Source: Poecilobothrus nobilitatus (taxonomy: Eukaryota > Arthropoda > Insecta > Diptera > Dolichopodidae). From it: a stretch of 64,000 nucleotides of DNA. This document shows, piece after piece, positions 9,044-19,421 of this stretch. A program made the position numbers and the translations under genes. The notes under the pieces are model-generated. The model was not told the DNA's origin. It did no database searches and saw only the letters and a list, made by a program, of their open reading frames with translations. Each line of letters begins with the position of its first letter. The stretch's first letter is position 1. The stretch lies in contig OX352772.1 in the NCBI GenBank assembly GCA_947095535.1, positions 110,109,256 through 110,173,255 on the forward strand, in the 5' to 3' direction.

Positions 9044-12000
9044 TTAATTATTAACATTAGATCTTTTATATCCATAGGGAAATGAACTACCATCTTCCAT
9101 AAATTTACGTTTTTCTAACCTAGTTTGATATTTTTTTATTTCAGGAACTGTGATAACTTTATGCTCTTTATTACGTCGAATATTTTGTGAAAGTATGTAT
9201 ATATCGTTGTCTTCCTTCAGATTTAGCACCGCTTCTTTAATTGTATTAAAATTATTTTTTTGGGAGGCTATATAGTTTAAACAAATTCCTTTAACTTTAC
9301 AAACTAGTTTTTCTTCATTGTCTTTCGTACTGTGAACTTTATATGCATAGTTTTTAGGGCCTCCACTTACAAATTCTGTAATGTAACTTCCAACACCATA
9401 ACATTCTAGTTCATCGGTCATATCTCCTATAAAATCCCCTGTTTGGGGTTCATATTCTCCTGTACGACTTATACATATTACGGAATCAGTGTCATAATAT
9501 AAAACTCTATCCTTTAGTTTTTCTAAATAACTATATAATTTTAATCGAGCTTGAGTAGTTGTGTAAGCTGCAATACATACATTTACAGTAGATAATGATT
9601 CACCTGCTTCTCTTTGTACTGCCAATTAACTATAATGTTTTCCTCATTTACTGGAAGAATACCACAAACGTCTATAGATGGATTTGTTAACATGTCATAT
9701 AAATCCTTAGGTTGATTAATAATTATTGTTTTTTGTAAGTTTTCTCTCTGTCCAAATTTACCCCAAAAAGAATTAAGCATTAATTTTGCAAAAGGAAATT
9801 CTAGTTGAATATTTTCATTTCTAAGAAAATCCGTTATATACTTCTCTTTCTCTTCCTTTGTTATACGGTTACTAGGCCATCCCGATGCCTGTTGTTTTAT
9901 TTTTAAAAATTTGTTCATTATTTGTATGAAAAGACCATCTGTGTTTGTTACACCATTGTATTGACATATGTTGTAACTCCATATTTGATGAATTTCTAAT
10001 ATTTTATATTTCAATTCAAGAGCTTTTAACACTTCATCAATAATCCATGTTCCAAGTAAAGCTCTTTCGTTATCATTATGTAAACAAAATTCATTTAGGT
10101 TTTTTTCCTCACTACAGTGCGACATAAGGAAAACATTAATTTGTTGTTTTGTTTTACAGGCAATACTGGATGTATAAGATTTTCTGGTGGTAAAATTTTA
10201 CATTTTATAAGTCCATTCAAATCTTTTAAATTTTGTTTAGTACAATTAACGTTTCCTACATAAACATCTGGATGGCCGACAGGAAATTTTCCATATTTGC
10301 AAACCCATGGATATAAAGAACAAATATCTATATATTTTATTTTTCTTTTTTTACATTTGTAGTAGTTGTAAACATTATCTGTACGACCACCATAAAAAGA
10401 ATCCCGAGGTTTTAATGGTGAAAGTTGTACTAATGGATGGTTATTTAAGTAATTCATTTTGCTTTTACTTATTTGAGAATAAAAATCACATTCCCACATT
10501 TCAATTACATTGTAATCTAATCTTTCCAACCTGTCAGATTTTCTAATAGTTCTATCATATCGTTCATTCATTGTATCATTTTGATCATCATATAAATATG
10601 AATTACGATTACGTGGAAAACAGTTAGGATGACCGTGATAATAACATCCATAAAATTCAAAAACTTGATTAGTTTCTGAACAAAAACCATCAACTTTTAC
10701 ACCGGCTACGACAGCTTCTTTTTGTTTAGCAGCATGTCTAATGTTAATATTCCGTTTTTCCTCCTCCCAAACCAACCATTGAATAGCTGCCTTTGATTGG
10801 TTATCTGAATACCTATACCCGTTTTTGGGTATTAAACCAATCGTATCTGGTTTTAAAAAATTACGTCTAAATCCAAGATTACAAGTAGACGCTATAGTTG
10901 TGGCCTCTAGAGAAGGTTCAACGTTACATTCTCTAAGAAAAAATTCTCTGAACTTTAAGCATGATTGCGTTAGTATTGCTACGTCATTTATACAATATTT
11001 TACAATATCATTTTCCATATAGAATTCATCATTTTTGTGATCTTCATACCATTTCAGAAATACTTCAGGTGGTAATGGTCCAATATAATTTTTATTTTCC
11101 GTTGTATTGAAGAGATGCGGGAAATATCCTTTTTTCAAATCAATTTGTAAATCAAAAGCCTTTGGTAATTTTGATAATGCCATTGCAAAGTAATTAATTG
11201 AGTCTATAAATTTTATGTTATCTAATAACATCATGATAATTTTTGAACCTCGCATAATTAGTTTAGTTTTTAAAGAGGTTTTTTCTAATATAATATTTAA
11301 AATAAATTGATGGTCAAAAGATTGTCCATTATGTGCTATTACCACGACAGTTTTGAATTCTTTTCTTATCTCCATTATGTACATCAGAAATTGCTCTATA
11401 ATATTTCCCTCTTTAATTCCTCTTTTTCTAAATTTACATGTTTCACAAAAATATAACGAGGACAACGAAATACATGCTCGAAAACACACAAATTTGGTTC
11501 ATGTAGTTTAATATCTGATAGAATGCCTCTTATGTACTTCTCTCCAAAAACTTTTTCTTGTTGTGTTTCCAAATCGTAAAATATATAAATAAAATTTTTT
11601 AGTTTAGGTTGATTTTTGTTTTGTTGAATAAAACATTTATGATTCTCAGGAACATAGTTACTGCAAATCTTGCAAAAGTATTCACCACATACATGGTTTC
11701 TGTCGGCTCTATAAAGTTTTAAGCAAGACAAACATTTTTTAACTTCGTCACAAATACTGTTGCGTTTTGAACTTGTCGCCCTATGGTTATCTAAACACAT
11801 TCGACCTCGAAATGAACGATTACAATCATTGCATAAAATTTGTTTTAAATTATTAAGACATGGTGGAGAAATTTGGCAGCATGGACATGTTCCTGTACAT
11901 CTATGATTACTTTTGCTGTTGTATGGAATGTGGCAATCTCCACAATAATAACTGGCGCAAAAGGTTGCAGTCAGCGATTTTATTACGTTGTAGTGATTTT

Positions 12001-12862
12001 TATAAAACAAAAAATTTAGCCGTTTTTCAGGTCCAATTCCTTGAAATATTACCTCTCTGCCTCTTGTTCCCCATTTGTGCACAACAATTTTATAATTTTT
12101 CAAATATTCTTGAAACTTTTTGAGTTCCTGTATTCCACAACCTTTATTTGGAATTTTTACTCCTGCATTTTTAGTTAGTTCGATAGCTTTTAAAGTTTGT
12201 AATTTTCCTGTATCATTACGAATTTTGTGTTTGTAGTTCTTATCATTTTTAGTTTGTGATATTGCCACAATTAAGGCCTGAAGTAAACATAAATTGTTTT
12301 TGTTTTTAATGCTTTAGTCATCATATGATGAATATTTTTGTGATCTTCCTCTCCCAAATGGTAGCCTTACAGACAAAATGTATCTATGCTTAACTGAAAG
12401 AGAAAATGTATCTGTGCTTAAATCTGTAACATAAAAACAAAATAAAAGTATTAATAATAAAAATAATAATGAAGTATTTATTTAGTAGTTACCTTCAGAA
12501 TTACTTTGAAAAATTTTTGATATCATTTCCCATACATCAGAAAATGTTAGATCGCCTGCATTTCTAAAACTTAGCCATCCAGGACCACGTTTCTGAAAGC
12601 TTTCTCCACAGAATGTTAATCCTACCTTATCTAGAGGTTGCAAATCATTTGTAACATCTTGAATTATTTTATACAATGCGTTTTTTATCCAGTTAACCGG
12701 TTCTACGTTATTAGGAACTGAATTAATTATAAACTTGACTTTACGTCCGCGTGCGTTAAAACGTTTGACTACTGATGCTGAATCACTTTCAATCCTATAA
12801 GGAAGTGATTCTATCTCCGGTGAATGATTAAAAAAACTTTCTAATAAAATTTTTTTTGACAT
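9044..12862 (-). pseudogene. polB: Polinton protein-primed DNA polymerase B with one intron, three frameshifts and one stop
   Basis: This is the replicative polymerase of the element. Exon 1 is 12862-12493. After a 69-base intron, exon 2 continues in frame from 12423, through one TAA at about 12310, into the long frames 12268-11396, 11489-10095, 10125-9583 and 9625-9044. Order of motifs: Cys-rich zinc-finger-like region (CPCCQISPPC, CKICSNYVPENHKC); 3'-5' exonuclease motifs (YDLETQQE, AHNGQSFDHQ, YCINDVAI); motif A DICSLYP; motif B LMLNSFWGKFG; motif C YYDTDSV. All catalytic aspartates remain. Frameshifts lie near 11470, 10110 and 9610. It diverges from the Gln/His-rich gene over a 450-base spacer and converges with the integrase. 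Confidence 0.93.
12424..12492 (-). other. Spliceosomal intron in the Polinton polymerase gene (69 nt)
   Basis: On the minus strand the donor is GAAG|GTAACT (GT at 12492-12491) and the acceptor is TTTTATGTTACAG (AG at 12425-12424), preceded by a T-rich tract. Joining the exons keeps the frame through conserved sequence (SNSE, then LSTDTF, VRLPFGRGR) into the main polymerase frame. The second Polinton has GAAG|GTAGTT and an AG acceptor at the equivalent place. Seen directly; actual splicing is inference. Confidence 0.75.
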
Positions 12863-13314
12863 TTTTTATTTTCTTTTTGTATTGACTCACTTGCTGCAGC
12901 TATTTGGCCAAACTAACCAAAACTAATTTAAATATTTGATATAAATTATCGAAAAGGAATTTATAGAATAAATTCAGGTTTAAACACAAATATTTTGTTT
13001 TTACAGTAAACACCTATCTTCAAACAAAGTATTTGCAACATTGTATTTTTAATAAATTATATCTTCCTTTTTTTTCTAATTAAAACTACCTACATCTTTT
13101 TGAATCTTTCTTTGAAATAGAAAATATTTCAACAACGTAGTTTATGAAGATTTATGAAGCCGAAAGCAGTTACAATAAATTAAAATTTTAATTAATATGC
13201 TCTGATAAATTCTATAGATTTCTAACAATTTTATTTAATATAAATACTGCAAAATTTTATAGAAGAAATCATAGTCTTACTTAAAATCAAGCAAAGTAAA
13301 CAACATAATCAAGC
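12863..13314. promoter_or_regulatory. Divergent intergenic region between polymerase and Gln/His-rich gene
   Basis: About 450 AT-rich bases lie between two divergent starts (polymerase ATG at 12862 on the minus strand, Gln/His-rich ATG at 13315 on the plus strand). It must hold both promoters. TATA-like words (ATATAAATT near 12940, TTTAATATAAATA near 13235) are present, but the base composition makes them weak evidence. No inverted repeat or origin signature is obvious. Confidence 0.4.
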
Positions 13315-13834
13315 ATGGACAACAACACTGAAGACATATTTTTCTTTACACAACCAACACAGGTTGTCGAAGAGGAAGAAATCCCAGCATCAGCAACAAC
13401 CTCAACATCAACAAGCATCACAGCACCAGCAACAATTATAGCACCAGCAACAATCCCAACAACAACAACACCAATCATATGAGCAACCAAAGAGAAAAAT
13501 ATGTTTGGAATCATTTAATGCAAAAATAAAAAGAAAAACTTTTTTAAAGGTAAAAGATATGGAGCCAGATGCGCTCTATACAATTAAAAAAGTTAAACTA
13601 TTACCAACAGTTAATGGACCGTCTTGGGTTTTTAAAACAGAAAATTACATAATTTTCATACCAAAAACCTATCTGGACCTATTCGAAGATAAGGAATTCC
13701 GGGAGGAAATTCTAAAAGGCGATCTCTATTTAATTAAAGATAGCACTGAAAATTTAAAACTGCTTGATGAAACAAGCAATAAACATTTAGCAATTAATCA
13801 ATACAATTGTAATAAAAATAAAATTAATAAATAA
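13315..13834 (+). pseudogene. Polinton Gln/His-rich protein of unknown function, copy 1
   Basis: An ATG at 13315 starts a frame (MDNNTEDIFFFTQP) that must shift by one base near 13370 to enter a CAG/CAA/CAT-rich tract encoding Gln and His. That tract has an in-frame TAG at 13439-13441 and then runs openly to 13834. The C-terminal 109 residues form a compact-looking domain with FNAKIKRKTFLKVKDM, PSWVFKTENYIIFIPKTYLDLFEDKEFREEIL. A homologue with the same architecture sits at the same place next to the second polymerase gene (44926-45520). A role in replication or transcription control is possible from position only. Confidence 0.65.
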
Positions 13835-13839
13835 AAAAA

Positions 13840-14763
13840 ATTTAATAAAAAAAACAAAATTCTGTATTTTACTTGTTTACACTTTTTTTTTGCTTTTAAA
13901 TTTTCTTTTTTTACAGCTATTTAGATTATATATTTTAATTATAAATAATAGATGCTTAAAAAAAAATGTTTAATAAAGAGAAAGTAATTACTTATATTTA
14001 ATAAAAACGTTTGCATTTTATTTACATTTTTTTTTTCTCAGGCTTTTCAGTTTAAGCTCTGTGAGAGGTATTTGACTATTTTAGGGAGTCATATAAAAAA
14101 AAAAAAAAATTAGAATAGATGATTCAGTATAAGTAGGCAATGTACTATTATATTTCGTATCACCTAATTAGAACGAACAAAGTAAAACGAGAAATTTATT
14201 TTTAAAATGAAAATTAGAAAAAATAAGCATACTCAACTTAATACATAACGAAAACGTAATTTATCTACCATCTGTATGACATAATTACAAATTTCAATTT
14301 AAATCTTCTGATTAGATAGTTTCTATTTTAGAATTTTCTACATAGAAATTATTACCCTTTTGATTTTCCTTTTTGTTTTCACCTTCTAATTTCATAACAT
14401 ACAAGCCATCCTATACCAGGTATTCAGGAATTTAAGAATGCAATATATTCTTAATAAATTTATCTTGATAATTCAATTTATTCTTTTACCTTTTTTTCTA
14501 TCTTTTAAATAATATACAAATATTGTAAACAAAACCAGATTTAATCAAACGAAAAAAGAAAAAGGTACATGTGGACGCTAATTTCTATTTTGAATTTCTT
14601 TTTAACCTTTTTATATGCAACATATATATGTAGATATATATTCTACGTTCTTACTATACTATACTATACTAATCTATTTGCATTCAACTTTTCTTGTCTC
14701 TTTCTTTTTCTACCTTTTTAAAATACTACATAGTAATCTAAACCAGATATTCCTCCAAAAAAA
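13840..14763. other. AT-rich right subterminal region of Polinton 1
   Basis: No gene is visible in these 920 bases. They are rich in A and T runs, with a short TATAC array (ACTATACTATACTATACT) near 14650 and several words like 'TCTTTCTTTTTCTACCTTTTTAAA'. A short 75-codon frame at 14615 is low-complexity (Phe/Leu/Tyr) and is not supported. Confidence 0.5.
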
Positions 14764-15141
14764 AAAAAACGAAGATGCTAATTGTTATTTTGTATTTCTT
14801 CCTATAGTAAACCAACACAAAAAAAAAACACGTATTCCTTAAAGATACACTTTAAAACTAGTTCACCAACATTAAATAACACGTGCTTTAATATTTACAT
14901 ATAATAGTTTTGCTAACTATTTTCATGTTGACCTATTATAATATACAATAAAAGAGCTCTAAAAGACTTGTTTTACCCCAACTTCTAACAGAATCCAGGT
15001 CACAACACTTCCGGTTTCTCTAAAACTTAAGGTCACTCAAATATAGGTTAATTTGCGTGGGCGTGCGATATGGTTTATTAAAAACTAGGTCGTGCGATAT
15101 GGGCTTATTTTTTCCCATGCCAAAGTGCCCCAATACGTACT
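14764..15141. repeat. Right terminal inverted repeat of Polinton 1
   Basis: It mirrors 1860-2237 over about 378 bases, including GTCGTGCGATATGGGC and AACTTCTAACAGAATCCAGG-type words seen in reverse at the left end. The terminal bases are CCCCAATACGTACT. It is followed by AGTGTA (15142-15147), matching the left flank. The low divergence between the two ends is modest evidence that the insertion is not very ancient. Confidence 0.92.
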
Positions 15142-15147
15142 AGTGTA
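15142..15147. repeat. Target site duplication of Polinton 1, right (AGTGTA)
   Basis: AGTGTA directly abuts the right terminal inverted repeat and matches 1854-1859. Confidence 0.88.
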
Positions 15148-16737
15148 CATCTTGTCTCTTTTAGAATGCCGAAAGTTGTTGTCTCAGTTCGTTCGTAAGC
15201 GAGGATTCGTTCTGTTTCATGGATATATTGGGTGTTACAGCCAGTCTACCACTTTAGCAAACCGCAAATTATTATTACCAAAACATTAAACATTTCATTT
15301 TTTAAAGAAAATTATAAAAAAAAGTAAAGTAATTCAAAGAACTTTTAAATTATTAAAAACAAATCCTTAAAATTGGACTACATATTATGCCAGGTATACA
15401 TATGTATATTAATAAAAGAGTCCACATATAAAAAATTTTACAATTCTATGAACATATTATTTTAAAATTTTCATGTAGGCAACTTACGACCCACGCTTCT
15501 ATATGCACAGTAAGATGGCACAGTAAAAATCCAGAGAGTTGCAGTACAGAAAACATAAATATTATTTATTGCATTAAAAAAAACGTATTAAAATTTTTTT
15601 AATTCATAAATTCATATTTATATATGTATTATTAATTCTTATATATAAATTTATTATAAAATAAACTCAAAAATGTATTATTATAATATATAGGCATTAA
15701 CATATTAGTTCTTAACTGAAACTCATAAAGTTTGCGTTTAAATAAGACCTGTTATTTTAAAAATGTTTCAACTCTAAAACTCTTAAATGTGCACCCCATA
15801 CGTAGTAAAAATTTATCTATTATTCAGTAAATACAGTAATACATAAAGGTATGTACTTATTATTTAACATTTTTAAAATTCACACTTGATCCAGTCAAAA
15901 AGAAATCGATTTTACAATACTTACTAAATTGTAATAGTAACCTTTTTCAACATCTTTGATATTTTAAATTCCAAATCTTTCAAATGAGAGAAGCTGTTGA
16001 ACAATTTAAAAAAAGTTCACCACTGGACGGGCACTGACCACAGTATACAACATATATAAGCAAAATCTTATAAACCAAAAAAAAAAATAATTTTTTCCTT
16101 AATTTTAATTTAAGGAAAAAAATTTTTTACTGTCTCTTAAATTTTCATATTGTTTAGTGTTATTATTGCTATGTCTCACGTCATGTCTGTTATCTGGTTG
16201 TGCTCTGTAAGTCAGTACTTGGTTGTACTCTGTAAGTCAGTCCACTCTTTCAATGATAATATAATATAGATAATACGAACAATAAATAATACGTACCACA
16301 AATCATACTAATGGGCCTTGGCCATAAGTGCATAACTGCATAAAATACCACATACATTGAAATTTGGATTTTTTAAAAGAGTAAATTACATATTTTAATT
16401 TTTTTTAAATATATTTACATACATATATTAATATACATTTCATTCTCTTAAATTTTTCTTAACATAAAATATTAATTAGTTTAGTACTAAAATTGTATGT
16501 TCTAAATTCTACTCTCATATATTGATATTATTTCTGCACTAACGTAAATTTTTATTGTTGTTTTTACAAAATACATATGTATGTACGCATATGTATTATA
16601 CTACAACATAATTATTTTATTGTAACTTAAAAATTTCTATTTATTAATTTCAACGTAAATATAATATTCCTGCATATATAAACAAACATATATACATTCA
16701 AATTTAATAAAAATGTTTCAAATTTATTGTTGTTGGC
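15148..16737. other. AT-rich non-coding spacer
   Basis: I see no gene here. Content: simple AT-rich sequence, TATGTATGT-type microsatellite bits, a natural hairpin around 16094-16129 (CCTTAA...TTAAGG with A/T flanks), and a 24-base direct repeat (GGTTGTRCTCTGTAAGTCAGT) at 16195-16242. None of these can be tied to a known element. Confidence 0.5.
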
Positions 16738-16741
16738 TTAA

Positions 16742-17139
16742 GGCTAATTTTCATGAAGAAAAATATCGGCGATATTTGTTAGAGCATAGGCAGAAGATAC
16801 AAAAACACTACTTGTGTGACAGAGAAAAAACACAAAAATATCGGACGAATTAACAATAAAATTGTACAAGCGTTCAGAAAATATCGGAGATATACCAAAA
16901 TATCGGATGAAATTTAGCTCGCTGAAGCTAAATTTTCTATAATTATCTCCGATATTTTTAACACATACGTAAAAAATGTGTATGTACACAAAAAAATGGG
17001 CACACTACTAGCATTCTTATGGATACATGACATTTGAATTCATTATTTTTCTCCCTCTTTCTTTTTGGTAGTATTTAGTATATTTTACTCTTTCTAAATA
17101 TCCGATATCGGATGAAATGTTTTCCATAAAAATTAGCCT
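16742..17139. mobile_element. TTAA-flanked MITE (piggyBac-type), 398 bp
   Basis: TTAA stands at 16738-16741 and at 17140-17143. The ends read GGCTAATTTTCATG and, on the other strand, AGGCTAATTTTTATGG. TTAA target duplications plus short inverted ends fit a non-autonomous piggyBac-type element (family knowledge). Inside there are at least six copies of ATATCGG or CCGATAT, clustered near the two ends, and a small palindrome TTTAGCTCGCTGAAGCTAAA. There is no coding capacity. The ATATCGG words may be transposase-binding sites (inference). Confidence 0.65.
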
Positions 17140-17143
17140 TTAA

Positions 17144-18517
17144 GCATGAAATTTAAGTTTAAAGCCGAAAGCGCATACCTACATAATATGTATGTATGTA
17201 TATTATGAGATGACGTTATGTAATCATGTTGTAACCATGTATGATTACATACATTCCATGATTCGAGATAGTAAAGAAGTAGAAAAAAAGTTTTTTTTTT
17301 TATTCTTATTATATAGCATACATACAGTCATATGTATGTATATGTAAATCAAAATATAATCCATTTTTTTGAAAAATTTTATTTTCTGATTTTGATTTTT
17401 TTAAATATTTTTGATAAACATTGTGTACCCATACGTCCCTGAGTAAACGTTTTATGTTTAAATAAAATCACATCCATACTTATATGCATTTGGTAGTTTA
17501 AAAAAATAGACAGTTTATTTCTATAGGTACAAAAAATTAAATTCGTAAATCATAATTTTGGTTTAAAACAAAAATTTTATGCAACCAACTTTACAAAATA
17601 TAAAACATACTAACATATACATATGTATGTATTATATAAAGAGCTTTTGAAACTTTTCATTTACTTATTATAAAAATAAAACATAAAATTCCAATAAAAA
17701 AACAAAAATTGGAAGTCATTGAAATTGAATCTAGGTACCTAATACTTTATATACTACTTATAGATGTACATATATTATGTCTGACAATTAAACTAAATTT
17801 ACCTATTATAATTTTATTTATTTATTATATAATTAACTATGTACATAATTATCTATTATAATTTTATTCTAACTATTATTAATTTAGATTATTATAATAA
17901 CAATATAATTTCTAACTTAAAATTCTTTTTATCAGTGTACTAAAAAAAAAATTTTACCCATTTCATACAAAACTTCCAAACAAAATTTTAAAAAATTTAA
18001 AATATATTAATAAAATCCACCAATCCAATCCAATTTAATTTAATAATTTTAAAAATTTTTACACCGTCATATCATATTCATATTATCATATTCATATTCT
18101 ATACTAACTCAGTGTAAATATATAATACTAAATCATATATATGCCGATATGCGAGAGGCAAACACGAATACATCTGAAGTATAAATAAGTACCTACCTCA
18201 AAAAATATTACTACGATTTACGAACTAATAAAAAGCAAGTACATACTAAAATGAAAGATAGAATTAGTATGTAAATACATAGGAAGTCGTGTAAAAAAAT
18301 GCATCTGTGGCAAGAAATTTTGATAAGCTGTATTTCCTAAACTACCACCCCGATCAAAAAGGTAAAAACATATTTTATTTTTCCTTCATTCTTTCTAATG
18401 ATGCATAAACCATCTAAATCCGTCCAGTAGTTTTTTCTGAAAAGGGACCTAAAAAACAATGCTTGCGTATTTATATAATGATGATGATGATGATGTTGAT
18501 GATAAAAAACAAAATAC
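17144..18517. other. AT-rich non-coding spacer with microsatellites
   Basis: No gene is visible. TATG/CATA microsatellites occur near 17190-17210 and 17620-17640, TTCATATTATCATA repeats near 18075-18100, and an (ATG)n run at 18477-18500. Short frames over the ATG run encode only Met or His repeats and are rejected. Confidence 0.5.
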
Positions 18518-18639
18518 AAAATTTGATTACCTCCAAAAAAGGTCCAGACATAGACGACCTGGACGAAGCAAGCGGGCTGCTGGGAGACTTGGCAATAGAC
18601 AAGGAGTCTACAGCAGCTCGTTGTGAAGTAAGCGATGCG

Positions 18640-19396
18640 GGTGGTGCAGATTAACCTAAGGCACTCGAAGTGCGCCTCGGATAATCTATTCTCCTAGTAG
18701 AGGAGGACTTAGATATAGCCCTAATTCAAAAGCCTTGGGTTAACGCCTCTAAGATTGGAGGCTTAAACACCTGTGACTATAATCTATACTACAAGAATGT
18801 AGATTTAGAAATAGGTAACCCAAGAACTTGTATTCTAGTTAAAAACATATAAGTGCACATCTAATTTTAGTTATGAAGATTTGACAGTTGTCAAACTGGA
18901 GATGCGGAACAATGTGAGCGTGTATATAAGTTCCGCGTACATGTTACATGACGAACCTGCTCCACTGTCTCGGTTCCAGCAGTTGGTAGTTGCCACAGGT
19001 GGCAAATTGATCGCAGGCTGTGATGCTAATGCACGGCATACCCTATGGGGTACCTCGGAAACGAATGAACGAGGTGAGTCATTATTTGATTTTATTTTAA
19101 ATAGCAACCTAAATAAATGCAATAGGGGCAGTAACCCCACTTTCATATTTCCAAGCTCGGATAGTTTTCCAGGTTGGGCAGATGTGTTAGATATTACATG
19201 TATTAGTAATGACGAAACCCTAAATATAGAGAAATGGAGAGTGTCCGAGAAAAGGTCTTTTTCGGACCACAATTGGATTCTCTTCAATATCATTATTAAG
19301 CCTGAAAATCCCAAACCCTACAGAAATCCCAGGGCGACCGACTGGAAGAAATTCAGAAAAGTACCTAGAAAAAAACTTTTGGTAATAGCTAACTGA
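18640..19396 (+). pseudogene. LINE endonuclease domain (EEP fold), broken
   Basis: Readable blocks are INLRHSKCASDNL and DLDIALIQKPWVN at about 18655-18745, ISSAYMLHD at about 18930, IAGCDANARHTLWGT near 19012-19055, and the C-terminal SDHNWILF at 19262-19286. These match the apurinic/apyrimidinic endonuclease of LINEs, which nicks target DNA. Frames change near 18690 and 18850, and the stop at 19394 is premature relative to the reverse transcriptase that follows. Confidence 0.82.
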
Positions 19397-19421
19397 AAAT
19401 GAGTTAGAAACGAGAACTGAC

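Larger units (their letters stand above)
1860..15141. mobile_element. Complete but decayed Polinton/Maverick element, 13.28 kb
   Basis: The element is bounded by inverted repeats of about 378 bp that begin 5'-AGTA and is flanked by AGTGTA on both sides. Left to right it holds a divergent unknown gene (-), packaging ATPase (+), small hydrophobic protein (+), unknown protein (+), major capsid protein (+), protease N-terminal part (+), an inserted LINE, integrase C-terminus (+), DNA polymerase B (-) and a Gln/His-rich gene (+). This is the self-synthesising transposon gene set (family knowledge). Most genes have at least one frameshift or stop, and the LINE has replaced most of the protease and integrase, so it is not autonomous now. 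Confidence 0.93.

Noticed and set aside
15092..15289. A 65-codon frame crossing the right Polinton terminus
   Set aside because: It spans the element boundary and target duplication, so it cannot be an ancestral gene.
18337..18519. His-rich or Met-rich short proteins around 18475
   Set aside because: They arise from the (ATG)n microsatellite.
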